Source: NZ13-RE01 sp964612975 (GTDB lineage: Bacteria; Dictyoglomota; Dictyoglomia; Dictyoglomales; Dictyoglomaceae). Taken from it: a DNA stretch of 64,000 nt. The stretch lies in NCBI GenBank assembly GCA_964612975.1, contig CAZTGC010000006.1:1-64000 (forward strand), written 5' to 3'. This document shows, one piece after another, positions 17,131-26,216 of this stretch; position 1 is the stretch's first letter; the number at the start of each line of letters is the position of its first letter. A program made the position numbers and the translations under genes. The notes under the pieces are model-generated. The model saw only the letters and a list, made by a program, of their open reading frames with translations. It was not told the DNA's origin and did not search any database.

Positions 17131-17170
17131 TATAAAAGGGTACTGGAAATATAAATAAAACCCAGTACCC
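17131..17170 (-). terminator. intercistronic hairpin between acpP and fabF (partial terminator)
   Basis: On the minus strand GGGTACTGG (17170-17162) pairs perfectly with CCAGTACCC (17146-17138) around a 15-nt loop, followed by TTTT. It lies between the acpP stop and the fabF ribosome site. It could act as a partial terminator or a 3' stabiliser giving more acpP than fabF message. Confidence 0.65.
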
Positions 17171-17185
17171 TCTATCAAGACTGGA

Positions 17186-17425
17186 CTATAATTTTTTTTC
17201 TACATATCTTACTACATCTCCTACTGTTTTAAATTTTTCAGTATCCTCATCGGGAACATCTATTCCAAATTCTTCCTCTAAAGCCATAATTAATTCTACT
17301 GCGTCTAAGGAGTCAGCCCCAAGATCATCAGTAATAGAAGAGTCCATTGTAATAAGATCTTCGTCAATCCTAAGTTGCTCTACAATAATTTTTTTAATTT
17401 TCTCCAAAATAGTAGCTTCATCCAC
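17186..17425 (-). CDS. acpP: acyl carrier protein
   Basis: 79-residue acidic carrier protein of fatty-acid synthesis. The DLGADSLDAVEL motif contains Ser39, the site for the 4'-phosphopantetheine arm. It sits between fabG and fabF in the standard order. A downstream hairpin at 17138-17170 suggests differential expression within the operon. Confidence 0.97.
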   Translation of the reverse strand: MDEATILEKIKKIIVEQLRIDEDLITMDSSITDDLGADSLDAVELIMALEEEFGIDVPDEDTEKFKTVGDVVRYVEKKL

Positions 17426-17453
17426 TTTTATTCACCTCCTTCCTTAATTATAT

Positions 17454-18197
17454 TTATGTAGCTAAACCCCCATCAACATTTATAACAATACCTGTAATAT
17501 AACTTGCTTCGTCAGATGCTAAAAACTTAACAACATAGGCAACTTCCTCTGGCTTTCCAAATCTTTGCAAAGGAATCTGTTTTAGATATGCGTCCTTTAA
17601 TTCCTGGGATACACTTTGGGTCATTTCTGTTTCAATAAAACCTGGTGCAATAGCATTTACAGTAATTCCTCTACCTGCTAATTCACGGGCAACAGACTTT
17701 GTAAAACCAATAATCCCTGCTTTAGCTGAAGAGTAATTTGCTTGCCCAATATTTCCTCTCTCTCCTACAATAGATGATATATTTATGATTCTCCCGCTCC
17801 TTTGTTTTATCATAATCTTTGCTGCAGCTCGGGTGCAGAGAAAAACACTCCTTAAATTTACTGCTAAGACCTCATCCCAATCTTCTATTTTCATTCTTAA
17901 AAGTAAATTATCTCTTGTAATTCCAGCATTGTTGATCACGATATCAAGACGTCCAAACTTTGTCAAGATATCTTTAAACATGTTTTCAACTTCATCCTCT
18001 TTACTAACATCAGCTTGATATAGATATGCTTCTCCGCCTAATTCCTTGGCTTCCATCATTGTCCTTTCTGCAGCTTCTTTATTACCCTTAAAATTTATTA
18101 AAACCTTTGCCCCCTCTTTTGCAAAAAGTAACGAAACAGCCTTGCCAATTCCTCTGCTTCCACCAGTTACAAGAACAACTTTATCTTTAAACATCAT
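17454..18197 (-). CDS. fabG: 3-oxoacyl-ACP reductase
   Basis: NADPH-dependent short-chain dehydrogenase that reduces 3-oxoacyl-ACP in each elongation cycle. It shows the GGSRGIG nucleotide-binding motif near residue 12, NNAG around 90, and the active-site SSIVG...YSSAK. The C-terminal ITGIVINVDGG is typical of FabG. The frame opens with two adjacent ATGs. The AGGAGG site is only 3 nt from the first and 6 nt from the second, so 18194 may be the true start. Confidence 0.95.
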   Translation of the reverse strand: MMFKDKVVLVTGGSRGIGKAVSLLFAKEGAKVLINFKGNKEAAERTMMEAKELGGEAYLYQADVSKEDEVENMFKDILTKFGRLDIVINNAGITRDNLLLRMKIEDWDEVLAVNLRSVFLCTRAAAKIMIKQRSGRIINISSIVGERGNIGQANYSSAKAGIIGFTKSVARELAGRGITVNAIAPGFIETEMTQSVSQELKDAYLKQIPLQRFGKPEEVAYVVKFLASDEASYITGIVINVDGGLAT

Positions 18198-18206
18198 TCC
18201 CCTCCT

Positions 18207-19097
18207 TTATTTTTTTAAATCCTGAAGATTTTCAATTCCAAAAGTCCTTGCTAAGGGTAAGGTTTTTTTAATAAGGCTTTGAAGAACCTTTCCGGGACCA
18301 ACCTCAATAAACTCAGATACTCCAAGATCTCTCAACTTAAATAAGATATCAGTCCAGAAAACTGAAGATGTGAATTGCAAAATTAAAACTTCCTTTGCTT
18401 CTTTCCCAGTTTTTACTTCTTCCCTCGTAGTACTACTTATTACGGGAATTTTAGGATCATTGAAAATAAAGTCTTTCATAAATTCATAAAACTTATCCTG
18501 AGCCCTTTTCATAAGGGGACAATGGAAGGGACCACTTACTGATAAGGGTATAATTCTCTTTACCTTTTCCTTCATCATTTCATGCCACTCCTCAAAGGCC
18601 TCCCTTTTCCCCGATAAGACTATCTGTTCCGTAGAGTTATAATTTGCTATCCAAAGATCTTTAATATTTTTAAGACTTTCTATAATTTCATTTCTGTCTC
18701 CCCCTAAGACTGCCCACATTCCTCCTGAGACTTCTTTTGAAATTTCTTGCATTATTTTCCCTCTTTCATAAACTAAAGATAAGCCCTGAGGGAAATCAAA
18801 TATTCCTGCAGAATAGAAAGCAGAATATTCCCCAAGACTATGTCCTGCAGTATAGTCTGGTTTAATATTCTGTTTTTTAAGAAAATAATCTAACATACAA
18901 CTTACAGAAAAGATAGCAGGTTGAGAATATTGGGTCTCTTTTATTAATTCTTCAGGCCCTTTTTCATAAATATTGATAATATTAGAACCTAACTTTTGAA
19001 CTTCAGATATAAAAAAGGAAAATTCATGGGAAGATAAAAAGAGAGAAAACATTCCTAAAAATTGAGAACCTTGTCCTGGAAAAACAAAAGCCCTCAT
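18207..19097 (-). CDS. fabD: malonyl-CoA:ACP transacylase
   Basis: Loads malonate from malonyl-CoA onto ACP. The N-terminal FPGQGSQ and the active-site serine Ser87 in GHSLGE are present. The GPFHCP motif supplies the catalytic histidine. 296 residues, normal length. It lies 13 bp after fabH and 9 bp before fabG. Confidence 0.96.
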   Translation of the reverse strand: MRAFVFPGQGSQFLGMFSLFLSSHEFSFFISEVQKLGSNIINIYEKGPEELIKETQYSQPAIFSVSCMLDYFLKKQNIKPDYTAGHSLGEYSAFYSAGIFDFPQGLSLVYERGKIMQEISKEVSGGMWAVLGGDRNEIIESLKNIKDLWIANYNSTEQIVLSGKREAFEEWHEMMKEKVKRIIPLSVSGPFHCPLMKRAQDKFYEFMKDFIFNDPKIPVISSTTREEVKTGKEAKEVLILQFTSSVFWTDILFKLRDLGVSEFIEVGPGKVLQSLIKKTLPLARTFGIENLQDLKK

Positions 19098-19110
19098 AAT
19101 CTAATTTTCC

Positions 19111-20103
19111 TTAACCCTTTACCTCCTTCCATCTCATAATAGCAGTCCCCCATGAAAGTCCTGCTCCAAATCCAACAAAGGCTATCAGATCTCCATTTTT
19201 AATTTTTTTATTTATCAATAATTCCTCTAAGGTTAGAGGAATAGATGCTGTAGATGTATTTCCATATTTATTAAGGGTAATTCCCACTCTCTCTAATGGA
19301 AGTCCTAATCTCTCTGCTCCTGCTTGAATTATTCTTATGTTTGCTTGATGAGGTATTAACCAATCTAAATCCTTTGGAGATAAATTTGCTTTATACAATG
19401 CCTCTTCGGCACTTTCAGCAATTACTCTTACAGAAAATTTAAAAACTTCTCTACCGTTCATTTTTATATAATGAAGTTTCTTATCAATACTTTCATAAGT
19501 AGCGGGAATTCGTGAAATACCTGCAGGAATCTCTAAAAGATTTGCTCCTTCCCCATCTAAATGTAGATTCCAAGAAATTAATCCATAACCTTCTCCAACT
19601 TCTCTAAGGATTACTGCACCAGCAGCATCACCAAACAATACACATGTGTTTCTATCTTGCCAATCTACCAATCTTGAAAGAACCTCTGTTCCAACAATCA
19701 AAACAGTCTTCACATCTCCACTCTCAATAAATTTAGCTCCAGTAATTAGAGATGAAACAAATCCTGCACATGCAGATAGGAGATCAAAACCTCCTGCCCT
19801 TTTTGCTTTAATTTTCTGTTGGATAATAGCAGAAGTAGGAGGAAAAATCATATCAGGTGAAGAAGAGGTAGTAATAATCAAATCAATATCATCTGGAGAA
19901 ATATTTGCTTTTTCCAATGCTTTTAGAGAAGCTTCTGCTCCCAAATCTGAAGGATTTACTCCATCTTCTGCAATATATCTAGTCTTTATCCCTGTTCTTG
20001 TGGTAATCCATTCATCCGAGGTATCAACAATCTTTTCTAAATCAAAATTTGTTAAAATTTTAGAAGGAAGTGCGGTACCAACACTGATAATTCCAATGCC
20101 CAT
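19111..20103 (-). CDS. fabH: 3-oxoacyl-ACP synthase III
   Basis: Starts fatty-acid synthesis by condensing an acyl-CoA with malonyl-ACP. Cys112 (LLSACAGF), the histidine in LIPHQANIRI and the asparagine in KYGNTS form the FabH triad. 330 residues. It follows rpmF directly. In most bacteria plsX stands between these two genes, and it is missing here. Confidence 0.96.
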   Translation of the reverse strand: MGIGIISVGTALPSKILTNFDLEKIVDTSDEWITTRTGIKTRYIAEDGVNPSDLGAEASLKALEKANISPDDIDLIITTSSSPDMIFPPTSAIIQQKIKAKRAGGFDLLSACAGFVSSLITGAKFIESGDVKTVLIVGTEVLSRLVDWQDRNTCVLFGDAAGAVILREVGEGYGLISWNLHLDGEGANLLEIPAGISRIPATYESIDKKLHYIKMNGREVFKFSVRVIAESAEEALYKANLSPKDLDWLIPHQANIRIIQAGAERLGLPLERVGITLNKYGNTSTASIPLTLEELLINKKIKNGDLIAFVGFGAGLSWGTAIMRWKEVKG

Positions 20104-20124
20104 TTCAAAAATCTCCTAAAATTA

Positions 20125-20316
20125 TTATTTTTCTTTCTTTTCTTTTATCTCAATCACATTCCTTCCTTCATAGAAACCACAAAAGGGACAAATTCTATGA
20201 GGTAATATAAGTTTATTACAATTTCCACATTCAACCAAAGTTATCCCTTTAAGTTTATATCTAACCCATCTTCTATCCCTTCTTGAGGTTGAAAGTTTTC
20301 TCCTAGGTAATCCCAT
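20125..20316 (-). CDS. rpmF: 50S ribosomal protein L32
   Basis: 63-residue large-subunit protein. The N-terminus has the conserved LPRRKLSTSRRDRR stretch, and a complete zinc ribbon follows (CGNC ... CPFC). All four cysteines are kept, so this is the zinc-binding form. It follows yceD by 3 bp, the usual pairing. Confidence 0.95.
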   Translation of the reverse strand: MGLPRRKLSTSRRDRRWVRYKLKGITLVECGNCNKLILPHRICPFCGFYEGRNVIEIKEKKEK

Positions 20317-20319
20317 TCT

Positions 20320-20856
20320 TTATTTCCCTCCTTTTTCTCTTAATAACCTCTTTAGTGGCTCCCAACGCGGATCTATTTTCAAGTCTTTAGAACATTCACA
20401 AGGACCTAAATTCAAATCATGTCCACAAACAGGACAAAGACCTTTACAGTTCGGACTACAAAGGGGCTTTATAGGCAAAGAAATCCGTATGTTATCTTCA
20501 ATAAGAGGCTCTAAAAAAAGAGTTTCCTTTTCTAAAACAAATTTAAAATCTTCCTCTTTTAACTCTACCTCTTCCGAAGGAGAAATATTTCTTATAATTG
20601 GTAAATCCCAGAGATATATTTCTTCTACATCTATATTTAAAATATATGGGAATTTTTTTAAACATCTACTACAGATAAGCTCCATGGTTCCCTTTATTGT
20701 ACCCTTAATTAAAACCTCTTTTCCCAAATTAGTTAGTAATAGATTTACATGGATTGGAGTATCAAACTCCAAATCTTCATAATGAGGGGAAAAATCTTCT
20801 TTAATTAGAAGTTCTTTCCCCACTTGAGAATGAAGATCAGCTAAGAAAATATACAT
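20320..20856 (-). CDS. yceD: YceD/DUF177 family protein
   Basis: 178-residue protein of the DUF177 family that is almost always found before rpmF and has been linked to 23S rRNA accumulation or large-subunit assembly. Two CxxC-type sites are visible: CSRC near residue 70, and a C-terminal CSPNCKGLCPVCGHD followed by CEC, probably binding zinc. It starts 4 bp after ackA ends, so it is co-transcribed with it. Confidence 0.88.
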   Translation of the reverse strand: MYIFLADLHSQVGKELLIKEDFSPHYEDLEFDTPIHVNLLLTNLGKEVLIKGTIKGTMELICSRCLKKFPYILNIDVEEIYLWDLPIIRNISPSEEVELKEEDFKFVLEKETLFLEPLIEDNIRISLPIKPLCSPNCKGLCPVCGHDLNLGPCECSKDLKIDPRWEPLKRLLREKGGK

Positions 20857-20860
20857 AATT

Positions 20861-22072
20861 TCACCTTCTTTGTATATCTAATTTACTTATTAATCGAATA
20901 GTTTCCCGAGCAATCATCAACTCCTCATTGGTTGGTATAACCCAAACTTGAACCCTTGAATCTTCTGTACTAATTTTTCTTTCCTCTCCTTTAAACTCAT
21001 TTTTTTCTACATCTATTTTTATACCAAGATGCTCCATATTTTCACAAACCATCCTTCTTATTATTGGTGACCTCTCTCCAACCCCAGCAGTAAAAACTAA
21101 GGCATCTAAACCACCAAGAATAGCATAATAAGCACCTATATATTTTTTAACCCTATAAGTAAAGATCCGTAGAGCAAGTTGAGCCTTTGGATTTCCAATT
21201 TCAGCGCTTTCTTCAACATCTCTAAAATCATTACTTACACCAGAAATTCCTAAAATGCCACTTTTTTTATTAAGAATATTATCCATTTCCTCTGGGGATA
21301 TGTTTTCTTTCTCCATAATTATCAATGGAATTGCAGGATCAATATCTCCACATCTTGTGCCCATTACAAGCCCCTCTAATGGAGTATATCCCATACTTGT
21401 ATCAATAGATTTTCCTTCTTTGATAGCAGTTATACTGGCACCATTTCCTAAATGACAGGCAATTAATTTTAGGTCTTCCACTGGCCTCCCAATAAGCTCT
21501 GCAACTCTTCTTGATACATAAAAATGTGATGTCCCATGAAATCCGTACCTTCTTATCTTGAATTTTTCATACCACTCATAAGGAAGAGCATATAAATAAG
21601 CCTCCTTAGGCATAGTTTGATGAAAGGAAGTATCAAAAACCATAACTTGAGGAGTTCCTGGAAGAAAAGAAAGACATGCATCGATACCCTGAATATTATA
21701 AGGATTATGAAGAGGAGCCAAATTTTCACATTCTTTAAGTTTTCTGTATGTATCATCATTTACTAATGTCGACTCAAAAAATGCTTCTCCACCATGAACT
21801 ATTCTATGCCCTACCGAATCTATCTCCCTTAGGGATTTTAAAACTCCATCTTCCTTATCAACTAACAAATTTAAAATCACTTCAATTGCCTTCTTATGAT
21901 TTGGCAAGTCTATGTCTATAATTTTTTTATTATTATTAAACTGATGTACTATCCTTGAACCCTTAAACCCTATTCTCTCCGCAAGCCCCTTTGCTAATAC
22001 ATTTTCCTTTTCCATATTTAAAACTTGATATTTTACTGAAGAACTACCACAATTAAGAACAAGTATTTTCAT
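20861..22072 (-). CDS. ackA: acetate kinase
   Basis: Makes ATP and acetate from acetyl phosphate, the last energy-conserving step of sugar fermentation. The 403-residue protein carries the family signatures VLNCGSSSVKY at the N-terminus, GHRIVHGGE, FDTSFHQTMP and GFHGTSH, plus the phosphate-binding CHLGNGAS. It is the first gene of the long minus-strand operon, with a clear promoter upstream. No pta gene is adjacent in this window. Confidence 0.97.
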   Translation of the reverse strand: MKILVLNCGSSSVKYQVLNMEKENVLAKGLAERIGFKGSRIVHQFNNNKKIIDIDLPNHKKAIEVILNLLVDKEDGVLKSLREIDSVGHRIVHGGEAFFESTLVNDDTYRKLKECENLAPLHNPYNIQGIDACLSFLPGTPQVMVFDTSFHQTMPKEAYLYALPYEWYEKFKIRRYGFHGTSHFYVSRRVAELIGRPVEDLKLIACHLGNGASITAIKEGKSIDTSMGYTPLEGLVMGTRCGDIDPAIPLIIMEKENISPEEMDNILNKKSGILGISGVSNDFRDVEESAEIGNPKAQLALRIFTYRVKKYIGAYYAILGGLDALVFTAGVGERSPIIRRMVCENMEHLGIKIDVEKNEFKGEERKISTEDSRVQVWVIPTNEELMIARETIRLISKLDIQRR

Positions 22073-22110
22073 CTCCTACCTCCTTTTCTTCCTTGAAAAA
22101 TTCTCAGGTA

Positions 22111-22139
22111 ATTATATAATAGCAAATATTATTAAACAA
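22111..22139 (-). promoter_or_regulatory. promoter of the ackA-fab-smc-lgt operon
   Basis: On the minus strand TTGTTT (22139-22134) and a perfect TATAAT (22116-22111) are 17 bp apart, about 40 bp upstream of the ackA ATG. No other convincing promoter is seen before the terminator at 9.3 kb, although internal ones may exist. Confidence 0.6.
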
Positions 22140-22161
22140 GATAACTAAAATAATCGTTATT

Positions 22162-22806
22162 TTAAAATTTTCTTATATGTTCTACAGGAATATTATTTTC
22201 TCTAAAAAGATCATTTATCAAAATCAAGTCTTCTGTTTGAAGTCTAAGGACTAAGAATCCATAGTAACCTTCTTCATCGCAAGGAAAAGTCAATAAGCTT
22301 AATATATTTATACCCTTTTCTGCTAATAAATTCACAATTCTTGCTATCTCTCCAGGAGTATTTTTTATTCTTAAGGTATATCTAAGGCTCTTCTCACCCA
22401 CACCAAACATATCTATAAAAGCCTTAAAAATATCAGTTTCTGTAATAATTCCAATCACTTCCTTTTTTTCTAAAACAGGCAGGGCACTTATTTTATTTTC
22501 CCTCATAATTATAGCCGCTTCTTCTATAGGAGCATCTGCATCTATAGTTATAGGATTTGGAGTCATTGCATCTTTTACCTTAAGCTTCTCTAATAGATAA
22601 TTTAGTTCGAAGATGCTTAAGGAAGTTGCCTGAGAAGGAGAAACAGTTCTTAAATCTCTTTCTGTTACAATTCCCACAAGTTTGTCTTTCTCCATCACTA
22701 AAAGTCTTCTTACCTGGAATCTTTGCATTATTTTCCATGCTTCCAAAATAGAAGCATTGGGAGAAACAAAAATAGGACTTTTTGTCATTCTCATTCTAAC
22801 AAGCAT
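22162..22806 (-). CDS. CBS-pair plus ACT domain protein (AcuB-like)
   Basis: 214 residues. Two CBS motifs (about 8-60 and 78-130) form an adenosine-nucleotide-binding Bateman module. A C-terminal ACT domain (about 140-210, beginning YTLRIKNTPGEIARI) would bind a small ligand, often an amino acid. The layout matches AcuB-type regulators. It is the last gene of the liv operon, 5 bp after livF, and lies next to ackA. A sensor role for energy charge or branched-chain amino acids is therefore plausible but not shown. A GGGAGG site 9 nt before the ATG supports the start. Confidence 0.85.
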   Translation of the reverse strand: MLVRMRMTKSPIFVSPNASILEAWKIMQRFQVRRLLVMEKDKLVGIVTERDLRTVSPSQATSLSIFELNYLLEKLKVKDAMTPNPITIDADAPIEEAAIIMRENKISALPVLEKKEVIGIITETDIFKAFIDMFGVGEKSLRYTLRIKNTPGEIARIVNLLAEKGINILSLLTFPCDEEGYYGFLVLRLQTEDLILINDLFRENNIPVEHIRKF

Positions 22807-22811
22807 AGTAA

Positions 22812-23516
22812 TTAACCTCCCAAATATGCCTTCCTAACTTGTTCATTTCTTGCAATTTCTTGGGAAGGTCCATACATTAAGATTTTTCCTGTTTCTAATA
22901 CATAAACTCTATGAGAAATAGAAAAAGCCATATTAGCATTTTGTTCTACTAATAAGAGAGTCTTACCTTCTTCGTTGATTTTTTTCAAAACCCTAAAAAT
23001 TTCTTGGACTAATAATGGGGCAAGCCCCATAGAGGGTTCATCTAATAAAAGTAGTCGAGCATCAGACATTAAAGCTCTACCAATAGCAAGCATTTGTTGT
23101 TCTCCGCCACTTAAAGTTCCTGACAATTGCTTGTATCTTTCTTTCAGACGAGGAAAGAGAGAAAAAACAAATTCAAGATTAGCTTTTATTTTTTTCTTAT
23201 CCTTACATAAATACGCTCCCAATTCTAAATTTTCCCAAACAGTAAGATTAGCAAATACTCTTCTTCCCTCAGGAACATGAGCAATTCCTAAGGCTGAAAC
23301 TTTATGAGGAGGAAGCTTCTTAAGATTTATCTCATAAAAGAAAATATCTCCAGTTGTAAGATTTACTAATCTTGATATAGTCTTTAAAGTAGTTGTTTTT
23401 CCTGCACCATTAGCTCCAATAAGAGCAACTATCTCTTTTTCCTTTACCTCAAAATTTATTCCCTGAAGAGCTTTTATTCCTCCATAGTAAACATGTAAAT
23501 TATTAACTGATAACAC
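22812..23516 (-). CDS. livF: branched-chain amino acid ABC transporter ATPase LivF
   Basis: Second ATPase of a LivHMGF-type importer. Walker A GANGAGKTT, signature LSGGEQQM and Walker B LLLLDEPSMGLAP are present. The frame is open upstream to 23546. An AGGGAGG site followed after 6 nt by GTG at 23516-23514 gives the normal N-terminus (VLSVNNLHVYYGG), so I place the start there, overlapping the end of livG by 14 bp. Confidence 0.94.
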   Translation of the reverse strand: MLSVNNLHVYYGGIKALQGINFEVKEKEIVALIGANGAGKTTTLKTISRLVNLTTGDIFFYEINLKKLPPHKVSALGIAHVPEGRRVFANLTVWENLELGAYLCKDKKKIKANLEFVFSLFPRLKERYKQLSGTLSGGEQQMLAIGRALMSDARLLLLDEPSMGLAPLLVQEIFRVLKKINEEGKTLLLVEQNANMAFSISHRVYVLETGKILMYGPSQEIARNEQVRKAYLGG

Positions 23517-24282
23517 TTTTTTCCTCCCTACCCAAATAAGCTTCAATGACCCTTGGATTACTTCTTATTTCCTCTGGCTTTCCCTCTGCAATCTTCATCC
23601 CATAATCAAGAACAATAATTCTTTCACAAATCTCCATTACTACTTCCATATGATGCTCTATTAAAACAATTGTAATATTAAACTTATCCCTTATATATGA
23701 AATAAGATTTATCAACTCCTTTGCCTCATAAGGATTCATACCTGCTGCAGGCTCATCTAAAAGTAATAGTACAGGATTTGTTGCCATAGCTCTTGCTATC
23801 TCAAGTCTTCTTTGTTCTCCATAAGGCAAATTCTGAGCTATTTCATTTCTCCTTTCACAAAGATGAAAAAACTCAAGAATTTCTTTCGCTTTTTCCTCTT
23901 GTATTTTCTCTTCCTCGTAAAATTTACTTCCCCTTAAAAGAGTATCAAAAATATGAACATTATGAAACTTATGCATAGCAATTCTAACATTATCCATTAC
24001 CGTCAGCTGTTTAAAAAGACGAGGATTTTGAAAAGTTCTTGCAATACCTAATCTTGTTATCTCATAAGATTTTAATCTTTCAATATTTTTTCCTTTAAAA
24101 ATTATTTCTCCTCTTAATGGGGGATAAAAACCTGTGATTAAATTAAAAACAGTAGTTTTTCCAGCACCATTTGGTCCTATAATTCCTAAAATTTCTTTTT
24201 CTTCAACATAAAAATCTAAATTTGCAACAGCCATTAATCCACCAAAAGCACAAGATAGATTATTTACTTCTAGTATTTTCAT
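23503..24282 (-). CDS. livG: branched-chain amino acid ABC transporter ATPase LivG
   Basis: First ATPase of the importer, 259 residues. Walker A GPNGAGKTT, the LivG-typical insertion around LTVMDNVRIAMH, and Walker B LLLLDEPAAGMNP are seen. The signature is YGEQRRLE instead of the usual LSGGQ form, as is normal for LivG. It overlaps livM by 23 bp. Confidence 0.95.
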   Translation of the reverse strand: MKILEVNNLSCAFGGLMAVANLDFYVEEKEILGIIGPNGAGKTTVFNLITGFYPPLRGEIIFKGKNIERLKSYEITRLGIARTFQNPRLFKQLTVMDNVRIAMHKFHNVHIFDTLLRGSKFYEEEKIQEEKAKEILEFFHLCERRNEIAQNLPYGEQRRLEIARAMATNPVLLLLDEPAAGMNPYEAKELINLISYIRDKFNITIVLIEHHMEVVMEICERIIVLDYGMKIAEGKPEEIRSNPRVIEAYLGREEKSVIS

Positions 24283-25258
24283 TTTCTCTCACCCTTGCAT
24301 ATATCCTTTTGATGACCGAAGGTGAAAATTCTTTTCCTCCCATTATTCCTTGAGGTCTTAGAAGCATTATTCCTATAAGGATAATAGAATATATTACTAA
24401 ACGGAGATAAGTGAAACCTCTCAATGTCTCAGGAAGCACCGTCAAAATAAAAGCACCTAAGACGGAACCAGTAATACTTCCCATACCTCCTAAAACTATC
24501 ATTAGAAGAATTTCTACAGACCTAAAAAAAGTAAAGCTGCTAGGATGAAGCATCATCAGGTAGTGAGCAAATAATCCTCCTGCTATTCCAGCAAAAAATG
24601 CTCCAATTATAAAGGCCAAAACCTTGTAAAATGTAGTATTTATCCCCATAGTTTCCGATGCTATTTCGTCTTCTCTTATGGAAATAATAGCCCTTCCATG
24701 AGAAGAAACAATAAGATTTCTAATTACCAGTAAACAAATAATAAACCAAAAAATTACCCAAGAAAGATCAGTCCTTTGAGGAATACCTGGAAAACCCCTT
24801 GGTCCTCCAACTATATCTAAATTCAAAATAGTTACCCTTACTATCTCTCCAAAACCTAAGGTTGCAATAGCAAGATAATCTCCTTTAAGTCTTAATGTGG
24901 GAATTCCTACGATGAGGCCCAAAATTGCAGAAAATAAACCTCCCAAAAGGAGAAAGGCGAAAAATACTACAATCTTTACTATATCTTGCGGAAAAAAATT
25001 TAATAAAGAGATAAATCTTTCTCCCTGATATACACTTAACGCAGAACTAAAATATCCCCCAACAGCCATAAATCCAGCATGTCCAATAGAAAATTGCCCA
25101 GCAAAACCATTAATGAGATTTAAACTCATAGCTAAGATACTATTTATACCCCAAAAGATTAAAATTTGATAAAAATAAGGATTTAACCCTCTTGCTAAAT
25201 CTCCCAAATAAACTAAAAGTATTATAAGAATAAAAATTAATAAATAATTCCTTTTCAT
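24260..25258 (-). CDS. livM: branched-chain amino acid ABC transporter permease LivM
   Basis: 332-residue permease with about nine membrane segments. The LivM hallmarks NLINGFAGQFSIGHAGFM and LRLKGDYLAIATLGFGEI are present. Its start shares one base with the livH stop (TAATG). Confidence 0.95.
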   Translation of the reverse strand: MKRNYLLIFILIILLVYLGDLARGLNPYFYQILIFWGINSILAMSLNLINGFAGQFSIGHAGFMAVGGYFSSALSVYQGERFISLLNFFPQDIVKIVVFFAFLLLGGLFSAILGLIVGIPTLRLKGDYLAIATLGFGEIVRVTILNLDIVGGPRGFPGIPQRTDLSWVIFWFIICLLVIRNLIVSSHGRAIISIREDEIASETMGINTTFYKVLAFIIGAFFAGIAGGLFAHYLMMLHPSSFTFFRSVEILLMIVLGGMGSITGSVLGAFILTVLPETLRGFTYLRLVIYSIILIGIMLLRPQGIMGGKEFSPSVIKRIYARVRENENTRSK

Positions 25259-26136
25259 TATACCTTTTCTCTCATATATTTTCCTAAAATTCCTGAAGGT
25301 CGGATAAGAAGGATAAAAATAAGAATGATAAAAGCCACAGCATCTCTAACCGTCGAAGAAATAAAGGCAGAAACTAAAACTTCAGCAATTCCCAAGATAA
25401 ATCCTCCCAACATAGCACCAGGAATTATTCCAATTCCTCCAAGAACTGCAGCGACAAAAGCTTTCAATCCAGGCATTACTCCCATATATGGATCTATTTT
25501 ATTAAAATATAAACCTACCAACATCCCTGCTGCAGCAGCTAAAGATGACCCTATAGCGAAAGTAAGAGCGATAACTTTATCTATATCAATTCCCATCATT
25601 AACGCAGTCTCCTTATCAAAAGAAACTGCCCTCATAGCTTTTCCTACTTTTGTTCTAAGAACAATAAATTGAAGCAAAAACATAAGTGTTATAGATACTA
25701 AAATTATAATAATCTGTCTATTTGTTACAACAATATCACCTATAAAATAAATTTGTAATGGAATTTTCTGAGGAAAGGGTTTTGGAGAAGCTCCTATCCA
25801 TAAGACCATTAAATTCTCCAATAAAAAAGATACTCCTATAGCAGTTATAAGCAATGAAATTCTTGGCGCTAATCTTAAAGGTCTATAAGCAAATCTTTCA
25901 ATTATAATTCCTAAAACCGCTGCACCTCCCATAGCAAATAAAAGTCCCATTGGAAAAGAGAAATTCCAAAGACCAAATGCAAAATACCCTAAAAAAGCTC
26001 CCATCATATAAATATCACCATGGGCAAAGTTAATAAGGCGAAGAATACCATATACCATGGTATAACCCAAGGCAATTAAAGCATATATACTTCCCAAAGA
26101 TATCCCGTTTAATATCTGTTGAATCACATTTTCCAT
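25258..26136 (-). CDS. livH: branched-chain amino acid ABC transporter permease LivH
   Basis: 292-residue permease with the LivH signature GISLGSIYALIALGYTMVYG and the downstream LINFAHGD. It is separated from livJ by a terminator-like hairpin, so its level should be below that of the binding protein. Confidence 0.95.
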   Translation of the reverse strand: MENVIQQILNGISLGSIYALIALGYTMVYGILRLINFAHGDIYMMGAFLGYFAFGLWNFSFPMGLLFAMGGAAVLGIIIERFAYRPLRLAPRISLLITAIGVSFLLENLMVLWIGASPKPFPQKIPLQIYFIGDIVVTNRQIIIILVSITLMFLLQFIVLRTKVGKAMRAVSFDKETALMMGIDIDKVIALTFAIGSSLAAAAGMLVGLYFNKIDPYMGVMPGLKAFVAAVLGGIGIIPGAMLGGFILGIAEVLVSAFISSTVRDAVAFIILIFILLIRPSGILGKYMREKV

Positions 26137-26171
26137 AAATATTCCCTTTTCAAAAGTATAAAAAAAATAAT

Positions 26172-26203
26172 ATCAAAAAAATAGGAGGGGGTAAACCCCT
26201 CCC
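26172..26203 (-). terminator. attenuating terminator between livJ and livH
   Basis: On the minus strand GGAGGGG (26202-26196) pairs with CCCCTCC (26190-26184) across a 5-nt loop, and a U-rich run follows. Placed between the binding-protein gene and the permease genes, it probably allows only partial read-through, a familiar way to overproduce the receptor. Confidence 0.8.
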
Positions 26204-26216
26204 TTAGAAAGGTATC

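Noticed and set aside
19646..20119. 157-codon frame opposite fabH
   Set aside because: Complementary-strand shadow of a well conserved gene; no start signals.
22140..22161. AT-only inverted repeat AAAATAATCGTTATTTT as a terminator after the CBS-ACT gene
   Set aside because: The stem contains no G-C pairs except at the loop and there is no proper U-run; too weak to call.
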